A stretch of DNA of 64,000 nt from Diogma glabrata. Taxonomy: Eukaryota; Arthropoda; Insecta; Diptera; Cylindrotomidae. Below the pieces are notes generated by a model, which had not been told where the DNA came from, did not search any database, and saw only the letters and a list, made by a program, of their open reading frames with translations. The position numbers and the translations under genes were made by a program. This document shows positions 1-11,291 of the stretch, one piece after another; positions within the stretch are counted from its first letter, which is position 1, and every line of letters begins with the position of its first letter. The DNA lies in NCBI GenBank assembly GCA_963693315.1, contig OY856188.1, positions 1,240,001 to 1,304,000 of the forward strand. Direction: 5' to 3'.

Positions 1-1204
1 TCAATTGGCGAAATTTATAGTTTAGCACACTCAACTGACCAAATATTGATTCTTGGGTACCTACTTAACTTAACAAATATTTGTTGGTCATCTGATGCTG
101 AAATGAACTGTCTTCTCCCAACCAACACCTCATGTGTCATATACAGGGTGTCCCCCGAAAGTTGTCCCACCGGTTAACTGGGGATACCTTGGAATAGCGC
201 TAACAACTTTTGTTCAAGCATTTCGCGAATAGTTCTTTTGTTTCGCGGAAAACGGTATGTTTTGTTTTTTTATGCCTTATCAAATTAAAATACCTCTAAA
301 TTATTCAATAGCGAAGAAGTTAGGAGGTCGCGGTTTTTTTTATTTGATTCACAAGTTTGTGTATTAAAACGGGTGAACATTTGACAAAGATTACTTTGAT
401 ACTTTTGACGCTATTCGTTTACAAAGTCAATTTTTAGTTAAAATTAAAAAAAAATAATACTTTGCTTTCCATTATTTCAAAAACGGTGATATACGTCATA
501 ATTTTTTTTTCAATGGAAATGTTCCTTAAAATGTCAACTTGAAAGTTACTTTGGTTTGGTAGTAATGATAGTTGAAACTTGAAGTGAATGACGACAATAT
601 AGGACCGTTTCATTATCGAATACACGAGATAATGCATTAGTGATTTATCTTCACCTTGCACATGTTTGATGTCAGTTGAAAATCGACAAATGAAATCTAA
701 ACGACGAGATTGTCTTGAATTAAGCTCAGTTTTAGACTAAATTGCTGGTGTTAGAGGCTTGTAAATATACAAAATATATTTAAGTGTTTTAGTTTTAGGA
801 ATATTACGAGTATAGTTCTCAATCGATTGCGGATTATTCAATTCAGATTCTGAAAGTTTCTTCGAGAAGAATCCTAATGCTTTCTAACAGTTGTGTTGTT
901 GTAACTTGTAACCATGTTCCAACGGTATGATTGTGTTTAGTGAATGCGCTTAGAACATGCTTTTTCCTAATAGTTTTTAGGTTGGTGGGTGATATTCACT
1001 CGTCCATGAACCTTTTTTTTGTGAATTATTAGGGCGAAAGGTTTAACTAGTGTTGGTATGAATCGGTGATAATAATTAATTGATCATAATGATGAATTGC
1101 TGAATTCGTTTGATTGATGTTGTTGTCGCTGCTGCGGATTTCGTAATGGGATTAATTTTTTCTTGTGAAGGCAGAATGCAGGCAGAAATAGTCAGTGTTT
1201 GTGT
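1..1204. other. AT-rich noncoding stretch
   Basis: No supportable gene is seen. Reading frames are short and low in complexity. A motif CAGGGTGTCCC at 144-154 resembles the ends of some insect DNA transposons, but no partner end was found. Around 434-661 the sequence is simple AT-rich DNA with no recognisable protein. Confidence 0.6.
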
Positions 1205-1257
1205 CAAATACTTAAGTTAAGGAATTATTCCTTATTTTATTTAAAAAAATAATTTTT

Positions 1258-1740
1258 TCCAACTCCAATGGTTTATTTTAGAAACTTCCAGTAACACAAC
1301 GTTCAAAATAATACACAAATTATTTCCACTCAATAACACTAATATCTTTATTCACAAAAACTAATTTAAAAATCAGTTTTATAATTTTAACTTCACTATC
1401 GCAGGTTTAAAATAAAACTAATTCTATCTTGCAAGACATCCCTCTTTATATACGATTTTGCATTATCTAGATCATTCAAGGTCACTTTTTTAGAAACCTT
1501 GAGAAAACACTAGAATATTCGATTATTTTACATTATGTTGATTTGATAAATAAAATCATTCAATTTTATTCATTGTCGACCCAAGTTCTAAGAAGTACAA
1601 CAACAACACTATTAATTTCATTAATTCGTTGTAGTATTTTGTTGATTTGATTTTCCTAAAAGTGACCGTAATCGTTTAGATTCTTCTGTAATCGTCTAGA
1701 TTTTCCTTCTGTAATCGTCTAGATAATAACAATATTATTA
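1258..1740 (-). repeat. Truncated LTR, same family as the solo LTR at 22956-23594
   Basis: The sequence aligns by eye with about the last three quarters of the LTR at 22956-23594, starting at AACTCCAATGG and ending in the TCTGTAATCG region. Read on the minus strand it keeps a TATA-box-like TATATAAAG (1444-1452) and an AATAAA near 1270, in the order expected of an LTR promoter and poly(A) signal. The end corresponding to 22956-23150 is missing, so this is a decayed copy. Confidence 0.6.
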
Positions 1741-1949
1741 TCTTTATTTTTATTAACATTATTTTGTTTGATTATTATTAACTTTATTTTCATAACTTTA
1801 TTTTGTTTTATTAAAACCTTTATTAATAATTTTATTATATTTTATTGTTATTAACTTTATTTTCATTCACATTAGTTACTTTAAAAAAATTCATAAACGG
1901 TTTAAAAAAAGTTAATTTTCGAATAGACTAGATCCGTTCCGTCCAGGTA
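1741..1949. repeat. Simple AT repeat
   Basis: Irregular runs of TTTATT and TTATTAAC occupy this stretch. It is low complexity and contains no gene. Confidence 0.6.
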
Positions 1950-2720
1950 TTTTTTTTTTTATTATAAGCTGGGCATGTTTAGTGTTAATTATAATAAATT
2001 ATTAATTAACGTCTCTGAATATCCGAAGATACCATGCCAACTAGGGATTGGGATTAGGTTTGAATAAATTAAGTTTCTCTAAGAAATATATGAACGCTAA
2101 CTTTAAAATTTTGAGGATTAAAGCTATCAGGAAAAACCAATGAAGGTAACGCATTCCAGAGATGAGAGACTTTGTTGAAAAAATCACGTTGAAATGCAAC
2201 AGTTCTGCACCTTTTTATATGAACCGTAAAAGGATGGACTACAACATTAGCTCTGGTGTTACGCGATAGGTTTGCTAGTTCAGATAAAATTGATTTAATC
2301 TCTATAGAAGTTCGTTCATCCATAATGTATTTGTAGAAAATTGTCAGATCAGCAATATTTCGTCTGTGCTGTAAAGAATCAAGCTCATTAGTAAGAGTTG
2401 AGTTGCCAATCAGTTTAACAGCTCTGCGCTGAACAGAATCAAGGCACTTTAAATTACTGTAATAAGCTCCACCCCATATGTGAGAACAGTACTCCATACA
2501 GGGACGTATAAATGATTTGTAAATTAAAGGAAGCTGTTCGCTATTAAAAAACTTACGACATCGTCCCAAAAAGCCCAATTTTTTGAACAGCGTTCATAGC
2601 TAGGTTAAAAATATGAGAATTCCATTTCAGATTATTTTCAACTTCAACTCCTAGAAGTCTAACAGATTCTTTACCAATTATTTAATTTATTTTACCAATT
2701 TTCAAGGGCATTCATCATTC
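1950..2720 (-). mobile_element. LINE A, 5'-truncated copy
   Basis: This is the 3' end of the same LINE family as the copy at 29754-32760, on the same strand. The poly(T) run at 1950-1960 is the poly(A) tail read on the minus strand. It is followed by the family 3' UTR, including CTCTGAATATCCGAAGATAC, then the end of the ORF. Homology fades near 2690-2720, as expected for 5' truncation during target-primed reverse transcription. No clear target duplication was seen. Confidence 0.8.
2069..2578 (-). pseudogene. C-terminal remnant of LINE A endonuclease/reverse transcriptase
   Basis: The 169-residue frame matches the last ~170 residues of the 954-residue LINE A protein at 29875-32739 with scattered substitutions. 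It includes the conserved stretch YKSFIRPCMEYCSHIWGGAY, the post-RT region typical of CR1/jockey-type elements. The catalytic RT and endonuclease domains are absent. Upstream of 2578 the homology continues in another frame, so there is a frameshift as well as truncation. It is non-functional. Confidence 0.8.
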
Positions 2721-3207
2721 CTATATATTTTTGGTTCTTCTTGTTCGGATTTTTCGGATTTAACAGATCTAGGAGCATTATGCTGTTGAAAAATTAAAAT
2801 TAAAACACTTTATTATAATTATCACATCAGAAGATAGTGTAAAACTACGGAAACACTTTATACTTAAAAAGTTAAATTATTTTGGCATATTTTACTTTAC
2901 TTACATATTGACCTTTTTAAAAAATTTTAATATTAAAATTATTTTTTAAATTATTACAGGTACACTTAATTATAACTATTATAACTATATACTTTAAAGT
3001 TCTATTACATATAAAGAATTTGCATGATCTGATCTTATTAGCGCGCTATGACAACTTATAGTCTCTGAAATCTATCGATTGCATGTGAAATTAATATTTT
3101 ACATACCTAAAAGGATTTATTTACACAAATATTAGTAATTTTCAATAAAAGCATAACTAAAATCACAAACGGAATGTCAAATTCAACGAAAAAGCCTATA
3201 AAATTAA
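2721..3207. other. AT-rich noncoding stretch
   Basis: No gene or repeat boundary was recognised. Composition is simple AT-rich. Confidence 0.5.
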
Positions 3208-4466
3208 ATTTTAAAATATGGAGGGGCTGAAATCTCAACGCTCTGAGATATCAAGACTTCGGTCTGGGTTATGGATTTTGATATAGTTTTCGGCAAAAAA
3301 CTTTTATGAGGACATGGTTTTTAGTTTTGAGCAGCGATGCATATCAAACATAACTCTTTGTTAAAGTACAAGTATTTTTTTTAATCTCTGTTTAGAAATT
3401 TATTACAAAACTAACACGAAACATCAATACGATGCCGGAAAATTATAACAGATCATAAATTAACATAATTTAGTGAAAAGATGATACACTCAGCAAGTTA
3501 CTCAAAAACCTCTCCATTTAGCGTTTCGAGAAAATATTACAAAATCACAAATTCATATTTCTTTCAAAATTCCAAAAATATTGTAAAAATTAAATAAAAT
3601 CAAACTTTTTTCAAAACTCTAAAAATATTCCAAAAAATATTACAAAATCAAAGATTAAACTTTTTTCAAAAATTCTCGAAATATTGCAAAAATTATACAA
3701 AATCAAAAATTGTAACTTTTTTCGAAATTCCAAAAATATTCCAAAAATTAGAATAAAATCTAATATTTAAACTTTTTCTAAATTCTAATAATATTCCAAA
3801 AATTCTTAAAAATTCAAAAATTGAAACTTTTTCCAAAACTCTAAAAATATTGCAAAAATTATAACAATATCAAAAATTGAAACTTTTTCCAAAATTATAA
3901 AAATTATAATAAAATCAAAAATTTAAAATTTTTCAAAATTCTAAAAATATTCCAAAAATTCTTACAAAATCAAAAATTGAAACTTTTTCAAAATTCCAAA
4001 AATATTCAAAAACTGTAACAAATTCAAAAATGTCCATGTAAAAAGAGCTACATTTTTGTTCCCAAAAAATTGGCTAAAAAATCAATGAAATCATTTTTTG
4101 ACACGCTTGACATTATTTTTTTGACAAACTAATAATGCCATAATTCTCTATAATAATAATATATTTTCATGTTATACAAATTATTATTTTTATTTTTTCC
4201 AAAAAATTGGGTAAAAAAATAAATAAAAATCTTTCTTTTGACACCCTTGACAACATTTTTTTGTCAAACTTATAATGCAATAATCTAGATTTTGATCTCA
4301 CATACCAATCCCGACCATCAAGATTTCTCCAAATTTAATGTTCCTACTCGTAATCACTTAAAATGAACGTTTTTTAAGCAAAAAATATGCAAATTTCCTT
4401 GTTTTGACACACTTAACGATTTTTTTGACACACTTCCGGTACAGTTATCGAACACATCGTCTTTTT
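3208..4466 (+). repeat. Dispersed repeat with internal minisatellite, copy 1
   Basis: An inverted copy lies at 59640-61345. Shared unique parts include the GGAGGGGCTGAAATCTCA end and the CATACCAATCCCGACCATCA region near 4301-4320. Between about 3540 and 4030 sits an array of imperfect ~55-65-bp units (TTCCAAAAATATTGCAAAAA type). The array is roughly twice as long in the other copy. No coding potential is seen. The element type is unknown; it may be a non-autonomous transposon. Confidence 0.7.
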
Positions 4467-4730
4467 AACTCTTCCCATTGAGTAAACCTATTTTTAGAAA
4501 AAAATATTTTTCAAATCCGTCCAGCGGTGTTCTAGATTTCGTCGGTTGTGACGGTCGGCCGGCAGACAGACATACATTTTTTGTTTGCTTTTTTAGAATT
4601 AGTAGGTAATACTTAGGTCTTTCAGACCGAAGTAATACTAATTTACTGAAAAATTGTAAAATTAAATACATTTTACATGAAAACAGTTTTTTTGTCAGTA
4701 AAATCATGTAAAATCTGCATTGAAAATTCA
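4467..4730 (-). repeat. Dispersed module with GTCTGTCTGCCGGCC motif
   Basis: Read on the minus strand, the core (about 4467-4640) matches 48172-48410 on the plus strand. Both share a CTTCGGTCTGAAAGACCTAA end, a TGTCTGTCTGCCGGCCG segment and GAAATCTAGAA. Both copies are open in the same frame over about 38 residues with the pattern RPS-PTKSR-PL-GF-K-FFLKI. Whether that frame was ever translated is unclear, because the substitutions do not look clearly synonymous. Confidence 0.6.
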
Positions 4731-5034
4731 ATTTTTTTTACTGTGCCGGTTGGCCTGAAAGTCTCGTAAGCTTTTAACGATGTCTGGTATTTTATCTAAA
4801 TCGTTAAGCGCTTTATCGTTGTCAATATTTATTGGTTGGTCAATGTCATTATTTATCTCTGAGTTTGTCAGACTACTGTCTGCTAGAGGACGTTGTCCGC
4901 CTTTTCTAAGGATATCTGTGATATTTGGACATTCAGATCTCTAGGTTTATTTGGGTATTTGCACTAGTATTAGTAGTTGAAGAATTTAATATGGGTGCGG
5001 GTGGTCTAATTATAGAACTGGAATCTGAAAGCAT
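4731..5034 (-). pseudogene. Decayed unknown coding fragment
   Basis: On the minus strand an ATG at 5034 opens a frame beginning MLSDSSSIIRPPAPIL, polar and rich in Ser, Thr and Asn. It stops near 4945. The next frame continues with CPNITDILRKGGQRPLADSS and an acidic, Asn/Asp-rich tail ending in NRHSKKN and a stop. Base complexity is clearly higher than in the surrounding AT-rich DNA. I do not recognise the protein. It could be the N-terminus of a transposon gag-like ORF1 or a fragment of a host gene. One frameshift separates the two parts, and the adjoining repeat begins where the frame ends. Confidence 0.35.
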
Positions 5035-5290
5035 TTTTGTACAGTGGTTTTCCTAAAATGTTACGATAAAAGCTAATTCTATTCTAGTCAGACAATCAAT
5101 TTCTAGATTCTGTGGTTATTAAAACCAAAACACAAAAATAATTTTTAGAAGCACAGAAAAATTATCAATTTGTTAGATGTCGCTTAATTTCTTTTTAAAT
5201 TAATTTGTCAAAATATTATTTTAATTACTTGTTTAATTAAAATTGAGAGAGAAAAAAATGTTTTAGATTGGTTATCACAAACAACACATC
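5035..5290. other. AT-rich noncoding stretch
   Basis: Nothing recognisable is seen. Confidence 0.5.
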
Positions 5291-6104
5291 CCATACAAGG
5301 TTGTACAATTGGTCCTGTAATGGTCCATTACTGGCAGCCAGTAATGCAGCAATGGGCGAGTACTGGCAACCACGACTGGGCCATTAACATAATTTTACTG
5401 GATGATAACTTCGGACAATAAATGGTTGCCATTCTTGGGCCAAATACTGGCAACCATGACTGGGCCGTTAAAAAAAATATAAATTATTATCATATGTAAA
5501 TTTAAATAAATTAAATACAAACTAATTTAAAATAAAATAAAAATGACGGAAAAAATTCAAAAATCCTCATACAACTGGTTCAGTTGCAAGAATGGCTGAG
5601 TAATGGCAAACACCGCCCTGACTCCGCCAGTACTCCGCCATTAAAAAAATATAAAATAATATTTTTTATACATAAATTTAAATAAATTATTTTCAAAATA
5701 ATTAAAATAAAATAGAAATGAAAATAAATTAAAACATATACCAACCTTTTCTTTATTACCATAGTCTTTCAACCGACAAGGTGATAACTAAACTATATGT
5801 GAAATTTTTCAAACCATGTATTTCTAAAAGGGATAATACTCTAGTGAAATTTAAAAAAAATGACATAGATCGGCAAATTCATGGCTACAGTACTGGCCCA
5901 ATAACAATAGCCAAGTAATATTTACCATTTATGGTCCTGTGCTTGGCCATTCAAAGATAACAATATACTGGCTATTTTCTGTAAACCATAGATCGGCCGA
6001 TGATTGGTTCTAGTATTGGCGCAGTAACAATAGCCAAGTACTGTTAACCATTAATGGACCAGTGCTTGGCCGTATGTCAATGTCTAGCAAAACCTACTTG
6101 GGAT
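5291..6104 (+). mobile_element. TIR family M, truncated copy
   Basis: It begins with the terminal repeat CCCATACAAGGTTGTACAAT and follows the internal sequence of the complete copy at 23605-24690 until CAAAACCTACTTGGG near 6104. The right terminal repeat is missing. The body consists of GC-richer blocks such as TACTGGC(A/C)ACCA separated by AT-rich DNA. No transposase is encoded, so it is non-autonomous. Confidence 0.75.
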
Positions 6105-6398
6105 GTTCTAATTTCGCTGCATGCAGAATTCTGCACATGTATTTTGAGCATTATTCCTTATTTTATTTCAAAAAATAAGTTTTTTAGAGGAAGACCTCTT
6201 TACTTTATTAAATCCAAAAAGATAGTAATTACAATTTTAATTTCTTACTTAATGCTAGAAATGTTTTTCAATGTTTTCTGCATAATAACCATAATATAAT
6301 TTTTTTTTCCAAATCAAAAGAAATTATTTTTTCATAAAAATAACCTTTTTAATAATTAATGACTATATAGTCTGTTTATCAATTTTTTTAAAAATACC
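6105..6398. other. AT-rich noncoding stretch
   Basis: No gene is seen. The segment ATTATTCCTTATTTTATTT near 6150 also occurs near 1224, just outside the truncated LTR. Confidence 0.4.
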
Positions 6399-7072
6399 TT
6401 TTTATATTTGTGGCTTAATTATAGACTATGTATTATTTATTTTAATTTTTTATTTTATCATTGCAAACGTTTCGACCTTTAGGGTCATCCTCAGTGTCTA
6501 AGAACAAAAACAACAATGCAGTTAAACATAACAAAATGATAGTAATAGGTGGTACATAAAAACAAATTAGTATAATAATAGGCGCGTTCCATTGAAAATC
6601 AAACTTACTCAAATTTGTTTTGATCTACTCTACCTCGAACAAGTTGTGTAGTTGAAAAGCAGATTATTTTTCGATTTTATTTAGATCGTTTATAAATTTT
6701 TTTTAGTATTTTTAATAATAAAATTGACCAGTCAGATTTAAACATCAGCCCAAAATAAAAATTTTTGAGAATAATAAAATTGTGTGGCTATATTTGAAAA
6801 TTTTTCCAATTTTCGGCGTTTCATTGGTGATTTACTCAAAAACTGCTTTGAGCAGCTATTTCGTTCCAAAGGAACGCATGTAATATATTATATTACTAAT
6901 TTGTTTTTATGTATTACCTATTACTATATCATTTTGTTATGTTTAACTGCATTGTTGTTTTTGTTTTTAGACACTGAGGATAACCCTAAAGGTCGAAACG
7001 TTTGCAATGATAAAATAAAAAATTAAAATAAATAATACATAGTCTATAATTAAGCCACAAATATAAAAATAT
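6399..7072. mobile_element. Inverted-repeat element with hammerhead-like cores
   Basis: The arms at about 6399-6577 and 6889-7072 are near-perfect inverted copies. Each arm carries a core CTGAGGA, a short stem-loop of the form GACC-CTAAA-GGTC, then GAAAC. It lies at 6469-6494 on the minus strand and 6974-6999 on the plus strand; the plus copy has one change in the stem. The CUGANGA...GAAA arrangement matches the conserved core of hammerhead ribozymes, which are known in the terminal repeats of Penelope-like elements. The ~310-bp interior has no recognised protein. Self-cleavage is inferred, and one extra base beside stem II may weaken the fold. Confidence 0.55.
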
Positions 7073-7206
7073 AATATAATAATTTAATTGAAACTAGGAA
7101 TCGCCCAGTGGCCGAAATTCGACCATTGTAAATAGAAATTGTAAATAGACCTCCCAACCAAATAGCTACAACACATTATTTCATAGTTTAATTAATTGAT
7201 ATAGAT

Positions 7207-7671
7207 TGATTTTGAATTGTGAAACAAATAACTTGAAAAAAAAAAAAAAACAAAACAACCGAACAAAAAATTCAAAAAACAAAACTCACATTTTTGCCAT
7301 TTTTTTCTGAAAAAATCGTCAAAATTCCAAAAAAAAGTATTTTTCGGCACATCTACTACTCAAGACCTATCCTACGATATACATATTGCAACACTTTTGA
7401 TGGAGCAAATATTTTAAAATTGTACCGCAAAAATATTGCTTACGTATTTATATATACATAGATAGATAGATTTTGAACTGTGAAACAAATAACTTGAAAA
7501 AAAAAAAACAAAATAACCGAACAAAAAACTCAAACAAATACGCCTATGACATTTTTCCCATTTTTTCTGAAAAAATCGTCAACATTCAAAAAAAAGTATT
7601 TTTCGGCACATCTCCTACTCAAGACCTATCCTACGATATACATATTACCACACTTTTGATGAAGCAAATAT
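7207..7671 (+). repeat. ~255-bp tandem satellite, first block
   Basis: Nearly two units, starting at TTTTGAA(T/C)TGTGAAACAAA near 7211 and 7473. Each unit contains a poly(A)-rich stretch, TTTCTGAAAAAATCGTCAAA, GTATTTTTCGGCACATCT, and a GATA-rich end. The second unit breaks off at GCAAATATTT, where a 680-bp foreign block begins. Confidence 0.85.
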
Positions 7672-8352
7672 TTTTGGAGCGAAGCGAGCGTAGCTCCATT
7701 CTTCGCCGATTTGGACTTTCGATTGTCGCCATACTCCTCCCAAACTATTAAAGATATCAAAATAAAATTTTGCATGCAAGACGACATCTAGCCATAGATG
7801 GTTTACAAAAAAAATATTGAAAATTAGACATACCACGGAGGAATAATCACCAAAAAACGGTTCAATGGAAAAATTATCATCTTTTCACAATATTTAAACA
7901 AATTATTAAATTTTTTTGTTTTTTTTATTTATGTATTTTTTTTTTTTTTTTTTGAACTGCAGTGATATTGAAGTTGATTTAGTTGATTTTAAAAAAATTT
8001 AATAACACACTTTTACCTACATTGAACAAGTTTGATCATGTTTTCAACCTGGACGAGTTTTTGTTTGGTTCGTTCACCTTTTTGTCTTTGCCGTTTTGTT
8101 AAAGTACTTTTTATAGACAAAATTCACGATACGATCGTTGTAGTGAGACATATCGGTTTCAAATCCGTTTAAAAAAATTTTCATTGATTTTCCACTAAAT
8201 CTATGCCGGAGGTAGATGCAGCAATATTTACCACACATTAAACTGTAGCGATTTTGTAGTTCTTTGGATTGTAACATATCTTCGGACATATCTTTTGGAT
8301 TGGACATATCTTCGCTCCTTTTTATCAATTGCATTCTGCATTGGTCACCTAG
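7672..8352. mobile_element. Block inserted within the satellite
   Basis: The satellite consensus reads GCAAATATTTTAAAATTG without a break. Here it stops at GCAAATATTT and resumes at AAAATTGTACCG near 8353, so the block is a clean insertion or replacement. It starts with a GC-rich imperfect palindrome GGAGCGAAGC...GTAGCTCC (about 7676-7700), contains a poly(T) run near 7930-7952, and carries the protease-like fragment at 8074-8334. No terminal repeats or target duplication were found. Confidence 0.6.
8074..8334 (-). pseudogene. Adenain-like cysteine protease fragment (Polinton/adintovirus type)
   Basis: This 86-residue frame has a Gln-rich lead (Q22, Q27), then a CGKYCC motif with Cys34 in the nucleophile position, then a helical segment and an ND-IV-FV pattern near residues 66-73. 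Adenain-type proteases of Polinton/Maverick elements and adenoviruses use a His, an Asp/Asn/Glu, a Gln and a Cys-Gly active site of this form with a similar C-terminal helix. Only the C-terminal half is present; the His-bearing half is missing. The first ~20 residues repeat a short SEDM/DM pattern coded by duplicated DNA and are probably not part of the fold. It is a relic. A Ulp1/C48-type protease fragment is the main alternative. Confidence 0.45.
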
Positions 8353-9175
8353 TAAAATTGTACCGCAAAAATATTGCTTACGTATTTATAGATAGATAGA
8401 TAGATTTTGAACTGTGAAACTGTGAAAATAACTTTAAAAAAAACAATATAACCGAACAAAAAACTCAAACAAATACGCTTATGACATTTTTGCCATTTTT
8501 TCTGAAAAAATCGTCAAAACTCAAAGAAAAGTATTTTTTGGCACACCTACTACTCAAGACACCTAACCTACGATATACATATTGCCACACTTTTGATGGA
8601 GCAAATATTTTAAAATTGTACTGCAAAAATATTGCTTACGTATTTATATATAGATGGATAAATTTTGAACTGTGAAATAAATAACTTGAAAAAAAAAAAC
8701 AAAATAACTGAACAAAAAACTCAAACAAATACGCCTATGACATTTTTGCCATTTTTTCTGAAAAAATCGTCAAAATTTAAAAAAAGTATTTTTCGGCACA
8801 TCTACTACTCAAGACCTAACCTACGATATACATATTGCCACACTTTTGATGGAGCAAATATTTTAAAATTGTACCGCAATAATATTGCTTACGTATTTAT
8901 ATATAGATAGATAGATTTTGAACTGTGAAACAAATAACTTGAAAAAAAAAAAACAAAATAACCGAACAAAAAACTCAACTCATAGGCGTATTGCCTATGA
9001 CATTTTTGCCATATTTTCTGAAAAAATCGTCAAAATTCAAAAAAAAAGTATTTTTCGGCACATCTACTCCTCAAGACATATCCTACGATATACATATTGC
9101 AACACTTTTTATGGAGCAAATATTTTAAAATTGTACCGCAAAAATATTGCTTACGTATTTATATATAGATAGATA
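8353..9175 (+). repeat. ~255-bp tandem satellite, second block
   Basis: Unit starts are seen near 8406, 8665 and 8918, a period of 253-259 bp, after a partial unit at 8353-8405. Units are very similar, so the array is fairly young or homogenised. Open frames of 60-90 codons recur in phase with the period; they are low-complexity Lys/Asn-rich products and are not called as genes. The array ends in a GATA-rich stretch near 9170. Confidence 0.85.
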
Positions 9176-9828
9176 TTATATTTTTATTTCACAGAAACTA
9201 AACTTGTCAATTAATGAAGTTTATTTCTGTGAGAAAATTTTTACGGAATGCAATTTGTAATAGAATATTTTTAGAAGACAAAACATTTATAGGAATGTAT
9301 AATAGGAAGGTTAATTAACTTACACATAACATAACACATTAAATGATAAATCTTAATATGCACGCCAACTCGTTAAGTTTTTGAAGCAGATATCGATTCG
9401 AACAATTTCGTTAATGAAATGCTATATAAAACGTAAGTGCGGCGTTGAATAAACCAAATATTATCTTTTTTAAATTTGCATTCATGCAAGTGCATATATA
9501 AAGAAATTGTGAGTATGTGTTGTCGGGTAGCGATCGTAACCGCGTTTATCCTGCGTGTCACACTGAAATCAAATGCGGTTATTTTGTCTTACCGCGAAAA
9601 TTATTCAAGTTAATACGGTCAAACCACTTCCTATAGAGTTTGATCGACTTATAAATGCATTTATTGCTGAAGATTTCTTTCCATTCGCTCAAGATAATTC
9701 TCCATTGTTTCTGTACTCGAAGATTATGTTTATCGTCATTGAATTTTCCCACTTTAATTGATGTGTTTGTTTGTTTATCGAGCAGGCTGACGATCATATA
9801 CATTAATTAGATTAACTTTTTGTTACAT
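9176..9828. other. AT-rich noncoding stretch
   Basis: No gene recognised. Two short antiparallel frames around 9573-9803 have no family resemblance. Confidence 0.5.
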
Positions 9829-10095
9829 TAATTCGCTATACGTTGGAAGAATACCGGCACAACTCAAAAATTATGAATATTGACTTTTCTTCACAAAATG
9901 ATCGTAATATCGTCAAATTTTTATGTGATGAAGTGTCAAAATTTACCCTCACTCGTAAAAACGGTAGGTGGCACTTATGTCGCTATTCAAAATTTGAAAC
10001 TTTTCATATTCTTCGCTGCAACAACGTCACATTTTCATTTTCTCAAAATGTCTATTTTCCGAGTTGTGCCGCTATTCTTCCAAGGTAGCGAATTA
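9829..10095. mobile_element. MITE with ~35-bp imperfect TIRs
   Basis: The left end TAATTCGCTA (9829-9838) pairs with TAGCGAATTA (10086-10095). The inner terminal repeat GGAAGAATACCGGCACAACT at 9845 pairs with its complement ending at 10081, with one mismatch. The ~267-bp element codes for no transposase. The superfamily is unknown. Short frames inside it are chance products. Confidence 0.7.
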
Positions 10096-11291
10096 TGGCC
10101 TTAAAACATATAGCAAGTTTGATAACATTTTTTTTAGATATTTTATATCTACAATTATCTAAATAATAATTAAAATATAAAAGATACGTGTGCTGTGCAT
10201 GTGAGTCACATCAATATTTATAAAAAAAATAATGAATTTTTGGGTATTTCATTCGCCGACGGTCTAATCCACATATTCTTTTCTATCGAAATCAAATAAT
10301 CGCGCAAGCTCTGTCGAACACCAAACACTATAATTACGATATTAATAAGATTATGTACTTCATTAATCTATCTATTTAATTCATGTTCATTTTTTCATAT
10401 CTCTGTCTCGCTTTAGTTTTAAAATAAATTTCAATATTTTGTTTGTTTGTATAAATTATCAAGTATAATTATAAATAAAATTACATAATTTTTCGTGTTT
10501 TTCATTTGTTACAGTTATTTTATTTAGTTTTTACTTATTGGTTGAAATTATGAGATTGCGCAATTTAAATAAACTTTGTTTTTCGCTTCATTTTTAAATT
10601 CTTCACTCCTCTCTCATCTCAGATTTATTGCCAGTTTCAGTACTTCTTTAAAAAATTGGGCATGCTCAGATTGTTAATTTGAACAAATTTAAAATTCAAT
10701 TTTTTTATTGGGAATTGTGGTTTTGTTTTATTTACATATTTGTTTGTTGTTCACATACACACATTTAATAACATCAATGACAAAGTCCCTACTTTTAAAT
10801 ATAAAATATAGTTGAAGGGGAGTTGAGCTGAAACAAAAAATGTAAGGGGAAAAAATTTAATTTAGTAACTTAAAAAAACTGTGAAGGAGGGAAAGGGAAA
10901 TGAGATATTTTTATTTTACTTTAGAGTGAAAGAGAATAAGATTAGTTTTATTATATTGTATTTGTTTGTTCTATTTTTAGAGTTGATAAAAAATGTATAT
11001 GAATTTTTATTGGAATTAAGCAAGATTATTATGATAATAAAATATAAATAAATTAAATTTGCTGTTTTGTTCTTTCGATTGTTTGTGGTTGAACGATATA
11101 ATTTAATGAAGTGGGTTTATACAATTTAAATTGCGTGATTTATTGTATCTTATCTTGGTTTTTATTTATGAATCATAATATGGAATTTTATAACGTTTTT
11201 ATTGGATGACTAAAATGAATGCGTTACATTTTCTGCACATATTTTGAGTATTCGTCTTCTGGAAATATGGAAATTTAAAGGAGAAATTTGA
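10096..11291. other. AT-rich noncoding stretch
   Basis: Nothing supportable was seen over about 1.2 kb of simple AT-rich sequence. Confidence 0.55.

Noticed and set aside
144..154. CAGGGTGTCCC as a transposon end
   Set aside because: No inverted partner or target duplication was found within reach, so only a note is made.
8481..9172. Successive 60-90-codon Lys/Asn-rich frames on the plus strand
   Set aside because: They recur with the satellite period and are low in complexity. They are explained by the tandem repeat.
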